Positions 1 to 4,893 are shown, numbered from the stretch's first letter. The stretch: 5,247 nucleotides of DNA from a bacterium (GCA_021778165.1 JAJYCU010000054.1:1-5247), one strand, 5' to 3'. Notes: generated from the letters alone by a model not told the origin. Program-made: numbers and translations.

Positions 1-534
1 TTCCTAGAACAGCTCGAGGGAGATTTAAAATTTTCTGCTGAAAAGAAGAAATTGTTTAGTGAGTTTGTAATTGGATCCAGCAAGAATATCGACGCGTCCA
101 CTAATAATCTCACCGAAAATCATCAGGTGAAACCACTATACTATGTCCTGATTGATCCCGATAGAATGAGAGAAGTTATAATTAATCTCTTTGATAATGC
201 AGTTAAATATACGGAGGAAGGGAAAATTTCAATCGGCATCACAGGAGATTCAGATATTGTTCAGTGTTATGTTAGAGATACCGGTGTAGGTATACCGACT
301 GAGGATATTACTCATCTTTTCCAAAAGTTTTATAGAGTAGATAGTTCTGCAACTCGAACCATAGGTGGAACAGGTTTAGGGCTTTTTATATCTAAAAAAA
401 TAGTAGAGTTATATCAGGGAAGAATCTGGGTAGAGAGTCAACTAGGAAAAGGTACAACATTTTTTATAAACCTTCCTAGAATTTCCAACGACAAGGCAAC
501 AGAGATGCAAAATAAGTTAATTAACCCATCTTAA
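1..534 (+). CDS. Sensor histidine kinase, C-terminal catalytic part (5' end outside window)
   Basis: Reading frame 1 is open from the first base, so this is the last 177 residues of a longer protein. It is the HATPase_c domain that binds ATP and phosphorylates the conserved His of the preceding dimerisation domain, which lies outside the window with any sensor or membrane segments. All ATP-binding boxes are visible: N box NLFDNAVKYT (about residues 62-71), G1 box DTGVGIP (93-99), F box FQKFYR (107-112) and G2 box GGTGLGL (122-128). The domain closes with the usual segment (GRIWVESQLGKGTTFFINLP) and a short polar tail. Intact boxes indicate an active kinase. The response regulator 61 nt downstream is the obvious phosphotransfer partner by position. 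The signal sensed cannot be deduced. The family call is very safe; a specific name is not possible. Confidence 0.96.
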   Translation, partial: FLEQLEGDLKFSAEKKKLFSEFVIGSSKNIDASTNNLTENHQVKPLYYVLIDPDRMREVIINLFDNAVKYTEEGKISIGITGDSDIVQCYVRDTGVGIPTEDITHLFQKFYRVDSSATRTIGGTGLGLFISKKIVELYQGRIWVESQLGKGTTFFINLPRISNDKATEMQNKLINPS

Positions 535-547
535 AAAATTTTATATA

Positions 548-556
548 TGATACAAT
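548..556 (+). promoter_or_regulatory. Extended -10 promoter for the response regulator
   Basis: TGATACAAT lies in the 61-nt gap after the kinase stop: TG, one base, then TACAAT (5 of 6 match to TATAAT). Transcription would start near 563, giving a leader of about 33 nt that contains an AAAAGGA ribosome site. No good -35 hexamer is seen at the right distance, which extended -10 promoters can tolerate. The regulator may thus be expressed independently of the kinase as well as by read-through. Inferred from sequence only. Confidence 0.5.
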
Positions 557-595
557 AAAAAAAGAATAAGCATTAAGATTGGCAAAAGGAAAAAA

Positions 596-1483
596 ATGGC
601 TAAAATTCTACTAGTTGAAGACGATAATAACCTTCGAGAAATTTATGAGGCTAGATTACAGGCGGAAGGTTTTTCTATCGTTTCCGCTCATGACGGAGAA
701 GAAGCTCTGGTTGTAGCAAAAGGTGAAAGACCTGATCTTATCATTTCAGATGTCATGATGCCTAAAATTAGTGGGTTTGAGATGTTAGACATAATCAGAG
801 CTACTCCAACTTTGGCTAATGTAAAAATTATAATGCTAACAGCTTTAGGACAAAATGAAGACCAAGACCGAGCTAATAAACTAGGAGCTGATAGATATCT
901 AGTAAAATCTCAAGTAACCCTAGAAGACATCGTAAATACGGCTAACGAGCTATTAAATCAATCAAGTGCCCCAACCTTAGAACAATTAAACTCAGACTCT
1001 ACAGTTCCTCAAGTAAACCAATTGACCGACGAAGTACCTCCAATTGAAACTAACTCCACTTTTTCTAGTAGCACTACTAGTATTGATCCAGTACCGCCTA
1101 CTCAATTCAATCCAATGGACACAACACCAACTGAGCCCGTTTATCAAGCACCTACACCCCAACCAAATCCAATAGTAAACGAAGTAGTTGCTGAACCTTC
1201 ATTTTCTAGTACCCAACCTATAATTCAAAATCCTGTATCTACCACCTCCAATCAAGATTTGATTAATCGAGCAGTTGAGGAGATTAATCAAGCATCTACA
1301 ACTAATGTCGAAGACGAAGCTGTTAACCTACCGCCAAGTATGAATAATCCTCTTGGAGGACAAAGAACAATTCATCCCATATCAAATATCTCAGAACCCA
1401 AAATCGATATAAATACTCTAGACAACTCCACGACGCCAGAAGTAAACAAAGATGAATTTGATCCAAACAGTGTTGCTCTATAA
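596..1483 (+). CDS. Response regulator: receiver domain with long disordered C-terminal tail
   Basis: Residues 1-120 form a complete CheY-like receiver domain. The acidic pair is D9/D10, the phospho-acceptor is D52 in SDVMMPK, the switch residue is T82 in MLTA, and the conserved Lys is K104 in YLVK. It should accept phosphate from a histidine kinase, most simply the one encoded just upstream. Residues 121-295 are rich in Pro, Thr, Ser, Asn and Gln with several PxP patterns. They contain no winged-helix, HTH, GGDEF or other recognisable output domain; one short helix-like stretch (DLINRAVEEINQA, about 221-233) stands out. The tail is therefore probably disordered, and output by protein contact is inferred rather than DNA binding. 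The ATG is supported by AAAAGGA ending 5 nt upstream and by the receiver fold beginning at residue 3. The protein is far longer than single-domain receivers (about 120-130 residues). Confidence 0.93.
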   Translation: MAKILLVEDDNNLREIYEARLQAEGFSIVSAHDGEEALVVAKGERPDLIISDVMMPKISGFEMLDIIRATPTLANVKIIMLTALGQNEDQDRANKLGADRYLVKSQVTLEDIVNTANELLNQSSAPTLEQLNSDSTVPQVNQLTDEVPPIETNSTFSSSTTSIDPVPPTQFNPMDTTPTEPVYQAPTPQPNPIVNEVVAEPSFSSTQPIIQNPVSTTSNQDLINRAVEEINQASTTNVEDEAVNLPPSMNNPLGGQRTIHPISNISEPKIDINTLDNSTTPEVNKDEFDPNSVAL

Positions 1484-1504
1484 AAGAATACGTAACATAT
1501 TCTT
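1484..1504. repeat. 7-bp perfect inverted repeat between response regulator and pseudouridine synthase
   Basis: AAGAATA and TATTCTT flank a 7-nt spacer and begin immediately after the regulator stop codon, ending 6 nt before the next start. The stem is AT-rich and has no U-tract, so it is a poor terminator. It could be a weak hairpin affecting the SD-less downstream start, a protein-binding site, or chance. Confidence 0.3.
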
Positions 1505-1510
1505 CTACCA

Positions 1511-2197
1511 ATGAGAATAAATCAATACATTGCAAAGAATAGTTCGTTTTCCAGAAGAAAGGTTGATGATTTAATTATTAACGGTTTGGTATTAATAAAT
1601 GACGAACCAGCCAAACTTGGGTCAACTATTATCCCGGGTAAGGATATTGTAAAATTAAATAACAGGGTTATTGAAGAAGATAACACGACTATTACAATTG
1701 CATTCAACAAACCTAGAGGATATGTAGTAAGTAGGCTGGGTCAGGATAATAAAACCATCTACGATATTCTCCCAAATCAATATAAACGACTCAATCCTGT
1801 CGGTAGACTGGATAAAAATTCGAGTGGTTTACTAATTTTAAGTAGTGACGGCAACCTGATCCAAGAATTATCACATCCCAAGAATAATAAGGTAAAGACA
1901 TACATCGTCCAAATAGATAAAAATTTAATTCCAGCTGATCTAAAAAAAATAAATCTTGTAGGTGTCAGCCTTTATGATGGGATTAGCAAACTGAACTTAA
2001 CCATCATCGATGACAAAAATCCTAAAACTTGGCGAGTAAAAATGACTGAGGGTAGGAATAGGCAAATCAGAAGAACTTTTGAAGCATTGGGTTACAAAGT
2101 AATTGATTTACACCGGACTAGATTCGGAGAAATATCCTTAGACAATTTGAAGTCTGGCGAAGTGAGGGTTTTATCTTCAGTAAACAGAGATAAATAG
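1511..2197 (+). CDS. rRNA pseudouridine synthase, RsuA/RluB/RluE/RluF family
   Basis: The enzyme converts a specific uridine of rRNA to pseudouridine in the cytoplasm during ribosome assembly. An S4 RNA-binding domain covers about residues 1-55 (RINQYIAKN...SRRKVDDLIINGLVLIN). The catalytic domain follows, with the FNKPRGYVVS motif (about 65-74), the catalytic motif GRLDKNSSGLLIL with nucleophile D101, and the family signature GRNRQIRRTFEALG (181-194). At 228 residues it is the normal size for RsuA or Gram-positive RluB. Which rRNA position it modifies (16S U516-type or 23S U2605-type) cannot be told from the motifs, so no symbol is given. The ATG begins exactly where the S4 domain begins, but there is no SD sequence in the 27 nt after the regulator stop, so initiation is leaderless or SD-independent. 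The short gap allows co-transcription with the regulator. Confidence 0.94.
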   Translation: MRINQYIAKNSSFSRRKVDDLIINGLVLINDEPAKLGSTIIPGKDIVKLNNRVIEEDNTTITIAFNKPRGYVVSRLGQDNKTIYDILPNQYKRLNPVGRLDKNSSGLLILSSDGNLIQELSHPKNNKVKTYIVQIDKNLIPADLKKINLVGVSLYDGISKLNLTIIDDKNPKTWRVKMTEGRNRQIRRTFEALGYKVIDLHRTRFGEISLDNLKSGEVRVLSSVNRDK

Positions 2198-2198
2198 A

Positions 2199-2207
2199 TG
2201 ATATACT
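2199..2207 (+). promoter_or_regulatory. Extended -10 promoter giving a leaderless der transcript
   Basis: TGATATACT (TG, one base, TATACT, 5 of 6 to consensus) fills most of the 16-nt gap between the pseudouridine synthase stop and the der ATG. The hexamer ends 6 nt before the ATG, so the expected first transcribed base is at or next to the A of the start codon. There is no SD-like purine run before der, which fits a leaderless mRNA. No clear -35 hexamer is visible. The promoter and start point are inferred. Confidence 0.55.
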
Positions 2208-2213
2208 ATTTAA

Positions 2214-3566
2214 ATGGTAAAAAAACTTCCCATAATTGCCATAGTCGGTAGAGCCAATGTAGGTAAATCAAGTCTCTTTAATAATATCCTGAAACAAAAA
2301 TACGCCGTGGTTGCGCGAGAACCAGGAACAACAAGAGACAGTATTGTCGAAAAGACTAGTTACAAAGGAAATTATTTTTGGCTTGTAGATACTGCTGGTG
2401 CCAAAGACCCTCAGGATAAATTTGAAATGACCATACAGGATCAAATCAAAGAAGCTATTATTAGTGCTGATGTAATTTGGATGATGACTGAAGCTAATAT
2501 TCCTTTGACTGACGACGATCGAAAAATAGCTAAGATGGCTTTAAGAAACAATAAAAAAGTATATCTGGTAATCAATAAAGTCGATCAAGCTCACAACCAA
2601 AATTTAGATTATTTCGTCAGATTAGGTATTAAAGATATTTATAAAATATCAGTCGTTCAAAACAAAGGCATTGAGGTTTTATTAGAAAATACACTTTATT
2701 CAATGCCTCAAATTAAATCATTTAAAGAAATTGAATCAATTAAAGTATCACTAATTGGGCGTCCAAACGTCGGCAAATCTTCTCTCTTTAACACTCTTGC
2801 TAGAAAACAACAAGCTATCGTAGCAGACAAAGCTGGCACAACAAGAGATGTGAATAAAACGACTGTCAAATACGATGGTAATGATATTGAATTCATGGAT
2901 ACTGCTGGGGTAAGAAGGAACGGAAAAATTCAGGTTGGAATAGAAAAATTCTCAGTATTACGAACGCTTTGGGCGATTGAAAAATCTAATATCTGTTTAC
3001 TTTTGATAGACGCCAACGAATTGAATGTCAAATTAGACGAAAAACTTGCTGGTTTAATCAAAGATTCGTCTAAAGGGTTAATCATTGTTATTACGAAATG
3101 GGATGCTTATGAAGACAAGACTCCATATTCTAGTGATGAAATCATCAAGATACTTAAAAATAATTTTGATTTTGTTCCCTGGGCGCCAGTCATATTTACT
3201 TCTTCAATCAGCGGACAAAATGTTACAAAAATATTTGATCTCATACTTGAAATATACAAAAACCAGCAGAAAAAGATTCAAACTAGTGCGTTAAACACTT
3301 GGCTTAAATTTGCAATCCAGGGACATCCACCCGCAGGTTTAAAAAATAGAAATCCGAAATTAAACTATATAGTTCAAGAAAAAGATAACACTATTCCGTC
3401 TTTCAAAATATTTGGTAGCCAGACAAAATTTATCCACTGGAGCTACAAACGATATTTAGAACATAGTTTGCGTGACAAATTTGATTTTTCGGGTTGTGCA
3501 ATAGAAATTTGGTTTATTGAAAAAAACAAAAGAAATTTCGAAAACTTCAAGATAAAAGAGGACTAA
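2214..3566 (+). CDS. der: Ribosome-assembly GTPase Der (EngA), tandem G domains
   Basis: Der is the double-GTPase needed for maturation and stability of the 50S subunit. G domain 1 has P-loop GRANVGKS (12-19), the GTTRD switch (38-42), DTAG (59-62) and NKVD (121-124). G domain 2 has GRPNVGKS (182-189), GTTRD (208-212), DTAG (229-232) and TKWD (294-297). A C-terminal KH-like domain (about 350-440) carries the typical SYKRYLEHSLRDKF stretch. Two complete G domains followed by a KH-like domain define the family. At 450 residues it is close to B. subtilis EngA (436) and lacks the longer insertions of the E. coli protein. The ATG is fixed by the short lead-in KKLPIIAIVGR and by the absence of room upstream. 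It has no SD. Its last codons carry the ribosome site of pth, only 4 nt downstream, so the two are almost certainly one operon. Confidence 0.98.
   Translation: MVKKLPIIAIVGRANVGKSSLFNNILKQKYAVVAREPGTTRDSIVEKTSYKGNYFWLVDTAGAKDPQDKFEMTIQDQIKEAIISADVIWMMTEANIPLTDDDRKIAKMALRNNKKVYLVINKVDQAHNQNLDYFVRLGIKDIYKISVVQNKGIEVLLENTLYSMPQIKSFKEIESIKVSLIGRPNVGKSSLFNTLARKQQAIVADKAGTTRDVNKTTVKYDGNDIEFMDTAGVRRNGKIQVGIEKFSVLRTLWAIEKSNICLLLIDANELNVKLDEKLAGLIKDSSKGLIIVITKWDAYEDKTPYSSDEIIKILKNNFDFVPWAPVIFTSSISGQNVTKIFDLILEIYKNQQKKIQTSALNTWLKFAIQGHPPAGLKNRNPKLNYIVQEKDNTIPSFKIFGSQTKFIHWSYKRYLEHSLRDKFDFSGCAIEIWFIEKNKRNFENFKIKED
3557..3562 (+). promoter_or_regulatory. Ribosome binding site of pth, inside the end of der
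   Basis: AGAGGA lies in the last sense codons of der, with 8 nt between it and GTG at 3571. That spacing selects the GTG start over the in-frame ATG at 3580, which would be 17 nt away. Its location within der suggests translational coupling. Confidence 0.7.
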
Positions 3567-3570
3567 CGTT

Positions 3571-4215
3571 GTGGGTTGGATGCAAAAGAAAATAAATACT
3601 CCCTCGATTACATCGTTTTATAGTTTGAATTCAACTCCAGTTTATTTAATCGTCGGGCTCGGTAATCCAGGAGAAAAATATAAATTAAATTATCACAACG
3701 CCGGATTTTTATCAGTAGAAAATTTAGTACTTAGTAACGACTCTAGTTGGCACTTAAAAAACAACTTTAATGCTGAACTAGCTGAATTTTATTTAAATGA
3801 AAACAAAATAATTTCAATAAAACCAAATACATACATGAACAACAGCGGAGATGCCGTTAAAAAAGTTATGGATTTTTACAAAATAGATCAAAACAAGGTC
3901 ATCGTTATTCATGATGATTCAGACCTGGAGTACGGAGTAATTCGAACTAGATTTGGCGGATCAAGTGGGGGCCATAACGGAATTGAATCAATTATCAATA
4001 GTCTAGGAGAAGAATTCAATCGAGTGAGAATTGGGATTAGATCAGATATAAATAAAAATGAATCCGCTGGAGATATGGTTTTAAAAAATTTTTCAAAAAA
4101 TGAACAATCTCATTTTCCAGAATTATATAAGGAGACTACTTCCATGATTCAAGAGTTTATATATTCTCATTCAAACAACATAAATTCTGAAACCAGATCG
4201 TTTCTACTGAAATGA
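3571..4215 (+). CDS. pth: Peptidyl-tRNA hydrolase, bacterial Pth family, with N-terminal extension
   Basis: Pth cleaves the ester bond of peptidyl-tRNAs that drop off ribosomes and recycles the tRNA. The core starts at YLIVGLGNPG (about residue 25). Equivalents of the E. coli functional residues are present: N32 (Asn10), catalytic H42 (His20), N90 in KPNTYMNNSG (Asn68), D115 in HDDSDL (Asp93) and N136 in GGHNG (Asn114). Spacings between them match E. coli, so the enzyme should be active. The GTG start chosen from the ribosome site gives 214 residues, about 20 more than E. coli, because of a 24-residue Ser/Thr/Lys-containing N-terminal segment. There is no Met between residue 4 and the core; only a TTG at residue 19 could shorten it. 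The residue before the catalytic His is Tyr (NYHNAG), where E. coli has Arg. The gene follows der by 4 nt and ends in TGA. Confidence 0.96.
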   Translation: MGWMQKKINTPSITSFYSLNSTPVYLIVGLGNPGEKYKLNYHNAGFLSVENLVLSNDSSWHLKNNFNAELAEFYLNENKIISIKPNTYMNNSGDAVKKVMDFYKIDQNKVIVIHDDSDLEYGVIRTRFGGSSGGHNGIESIINSLGEEFNRVRIGIRSDINKNESAGDMVLKNFSKNEQSHFPELYKETTSMIQEFIYSHSNNINSETRSFLLK

Positions 4216-4219
4216 ATTT

Positions 4220-4267
4220 AAACTAAAAGAGTCTCCGGAGGGGGTGGGCACCGCCGGAGACTCTTTC
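4220..4267 (-). terminator. Intrinsic terminator of the minus-strand RNA (possibly also used by the pth operon)
   Basis: A perfect 13-bp inverted repeat pairs 4226-4238 with 4254-4266 (AAAGAGTCTCCGG and its complement), with a 15-nt loop. Read on the minus strand, the GC-rich stem is followed by UUUUAGUUU, a plausible release tract. On the plus strand the stem is followed only by UUUCAAG, so it is a weaker stop for der-pth transcripts, whose stop codon is 10 nt before the stem. The loop also takes part in the pseudoknot described separately. Confidence 0.65.
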
Positions 4268-4315
4268 AAGAGATAATTTTAAAAATTATCTCTTATACAC
4301 CCTTCAACCCACCCC
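4241..4315 (-). other. Predicted pseudoknot: terminator loop with upstream G-rich strand
   Basis: On the minus strand GGGGUGGG (4315-4308) is perfectly complementary over 8 bp, seven of them G-C, to CCCACCCC in the terminator loop (4248-4241). A second hairpin (AAGAGATAATT, 4268-4278, paired with 4284-4294) lies wholly between them. The result is a compact 3' domain of two hairpins closed by a loop-to-strand helix. The complementarity is seen directly; that it forms is inference. Confidence 0.55.
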
Positions 4316-4350
4316 AATGAAGCATCATAGTTAAAAAATAAATAATTACT

Positions 4351-4399
4351 TGTGCCGGTTAAAATAACCATCGTTTAGATTCATTTTGAACGGGGCATA
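4351..4399 (-). other. Predicted three-way junction within the non-coding RNA
   Basis: Outer helix 4351-4356 with 4394-4399 (6 bp, one mismatch-like position that is G-U in the plus sense but C/A on the minus strand), hairpin 4357-4361 with 4365-4369 (GGTTA/TAACC, 3-nt loop), and hairpin 4372-4377 with 4387-4392 (one non-Watson-Crick position). The arms abut with 0-2 unpaired bases. The GGTTA hairpin is perfect on either strand; the other two are less certain for the minus-strand transcript. Confidence 0.35.
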
Positions 4400-4424
4400 T
4401 AACATAAAGTTAAACGTTAAAGGG

Positions 4425-4518
4425 GTTAGTATGTTTTAGAGCAGACCAATTAATAAATTGGTCTCACAAGTTAAGGTGGAGGGTATATCAACTTAAAATG
4501 CCTCTAAAACACTCTAAC
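4425..4518 (-). other. Predicted long helix enclosing two hairpins within the non-coding RNA
   Basis: The outer helix pairs 4425-4429 with 4514-4518, 4432-4441 with 4502-4511 (a perfect 10 bp, TGTTTTAGAG), and 4442-4443 with 4499-4500, interrupted by a 2x2 internal loop and one bulged base. Inside are a perfect 8-bp hairpin (GACCAATT with AATTGGTC, 4444-4463, 4-nt loop) and a 5-bp hairpin (4468-4472 with 4490-4494). The loop of the latter reads CCCUCCACC on the minus strand. This is the strongest evidence for RNA structure after the terminator. Confidence 0.55.
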
Positions 4519-4569
4519 AAAGTTAGATGAAAATGTACTAGAGTACTAATTTAATACTCAGTATTTGCG

Positions 4570-4598
4570 ATTATAGCAAGAAAGTGTCTTAATGTCAA
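4570..4598 (-). promoter_or_regulatory. Perfect consensus sigma-70 promoter driving the non-coding RNA
   Basis: Read on the minus strand: TTGACA (4598-4593), a spacer of exactly 17 nt (4592-4576), then TATAAT (4575-4570). TG at the extended -10 position gives TGCTATAAT. Both hexamers match consensus at 6 of 6 positions. Transcription should begin near 4562-4564. Sequence upstream of the -35 is A/T-rich. It is by far the strongest promoter in the window, implying a very abundant transcript. No protein gene lies downstream on that strand before the terminator. Confidence 0.85.
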
Positions 4599-4634
4599 TA
4601 CTACTCAACATTATTGCATTTTACACAAATAAGT

Positions 4635-4665
4635 TTCACATTTTAGTTATCGTATATGCTAAACT
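4635..4665 (+). promoter_or_regulatory. Promoter of the small membrane-protein gene, leaderless type
   Basis: TTCACA (4635-4640, 5 of 6 to TTGACA) is followed after 19 nt by TAAACT (4660-4665), preceded by TG to make TGCTAAACT. The hexamer ends 8 nt before the ATG at 4674, so the transcript would have a leader of zero to two bases. This matches the lack of any SD. It is back to back with the minus-strand RNA promoter. Confidence 0.45.
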
Positions 4666-4673
4666 AGATTAGT

Positions 4674-4844
4674 ATGAAGTTGGTAATTTCATTTTCTATA
4701 CTAATTGTATCAAGTTTGACCGGGTGGTTAGGTGCACTTCTTGATCACGGCAATTGGCTTGGAGGATGGAGCATTCTTTTTACAATTATTGGTAGTTTTT
4801 TAGGAATTTGGATTGGCTATAAAATTTATAAGAACTACTTATAG
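4674..4844 (+). CDS. Small two-helix membrane protein, 56 residues
   Basis: An open frame starts at ATG 4674 (MKLVISFSIL) and stops at TAG 4842-4844. Two hydrophobic segments, about residues 4-22 and 32-49, are separated by a short polar turn (LDHGNWLGG). The second is glycine-spaced (IIGSFLGIWIG) and ends in a basic tail (YKIYKNYL), which would favour a hairpin with both ends in the cytoplasm. No family is recognised. The layout resembles the many tiny integral membrane proteins of unknown function in small-genome bacteria. Reality of the gene is supported by its clean membrane pattern, a promoter-like element ending 8 nt upstream, and a position filling the gap before topA. It has no SD and is not in the same operon as pth. 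Confidence 0.72.
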   Translation: MKLVISFSILIVSSLTGWLGALLDHGNWLGGWSILFTIIGSFLGIWIGYKIYKNYL

Positions 4845-4857
4845 AGGATTCCTGTAT

Positions 4858-4866
4858 TGATAAAAT
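4858..4866 (+). promoter_or_regulatory. Possible extended -10 promoter for topA
   Basis: TGATAAAAT (TG, one base, TAAAAT, 5 of 6 to consensus) lies 14 nt after the membrane-protein stop. It would start transcription near 4873, leaving about 21 nt before the topA ATG. No -35 match is seen, and the region is so A/T-rich that a chance match is possible. TATATA at 4885-4890 is too near the ATG to serve it. Confidence 0.38.
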
Positions 4867-4893
4867 TATAAAAATAAGCTTAAGTATATAACT

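Larger units (their letters stand above)
4222..4563 (-). ncRNA. Candidate structured non-coding RNA, about 340 nt, unknown family
   Basis: Three independent signals point to a stand-alone RNA gene on the minus strand: a consensus sigma-70 promoter just upstream, a GC-rich intrinsic terminator at the end, and dense base pairing in between with no convincing reading frame. In transcript order there is a weak 5' hairpin (4541-4545 with 4555-4559). A long helix of 5+10+2 bp (4425-4443 with 4499-4518) closes a three-way junction. A second three-way junction spans 4351-4399. An A/U-rich linker leads to the GGGGUGGG strand (4308-4315), an 11-bp hairpin (4268-4278 with 4284-4294), and the terminator hairpin whose loop pairs back to GGGGUGGG. 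I found no tmRNA T-arm or tag frame, no RNase P conserved core, and no SRP RNA apical motif, so I cannot assign a family. A diverged known RNA remains possible. It converges on pth and diverges from the small membrane-protein gene. Confidence 0.62.

Noticed and set aside
1323..1710. Minus-strand open frames opposite the response regulator tail and the pseudouridine synthase.
   Set aside because: They overlap well-supported plus-strand genes, show no recognisable motifs and lack start signals, so they are shadows of the real genes.
3580..4215. Alternative pth start at the in-frame ATG 3580.
   Set aside because: It is 17 nt from the AGAGGA ribosome site, compared with 8 nt for GTG 3571. It would also remove only three residues of the N-terminal extension.
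4226..4294. Two successive hairpins as a tandem plus-strand terminator for der-pth.
   Set aside because: Neither hairpin is followed by a U-tract on the plus strand (UUUCAAG and AUACACCC), whereas the first is followed by UUUUAGUUU on the minus strand, next to a minus-strand promoter. Secondary use by the operon is not excluded.
4293..4328. Minus-strand mini-frame ATGATG... encoding 11 residues (MMLHWGGLKGV) inside the RNA.
   Set aside because: It has no ribosome site, and its bases are accounted for by the pseudoknot strand and hairpin. A frame this short is expected by chance.
4432..4511. GTTTTAGAGC and a later CTCTAAAAC resemble the start of a type II CRISPR repeat and a tracrRNA anti-repeat.
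   Set aside because: Only one copy exists, there are no spacers and no cas gene in the window, and the two segments pair with each other as the arms of one long helix.
4498..4530. Plus-strand mini-frame encoding 10 residues (MPLKHSNKVR).
   Set aside because: It lies within the paired arms of the RNA's long helix, is antisense to it, and has no promoter or SD of its own.
4222..4563. The RNA as tmRNA, RNase P RNA, SRP RNA or 6S RNA.
   Set aside because: By eye on both strands there is no T-arm motif or tag frame (tmRNA), no GAGGAAAGUCC-like core (RNase P) and no apical GGAAGCAGC-type motif (SRP). The length and multi-junction shape do not fit 6S. A covariance search would be decisive for diverged forms.
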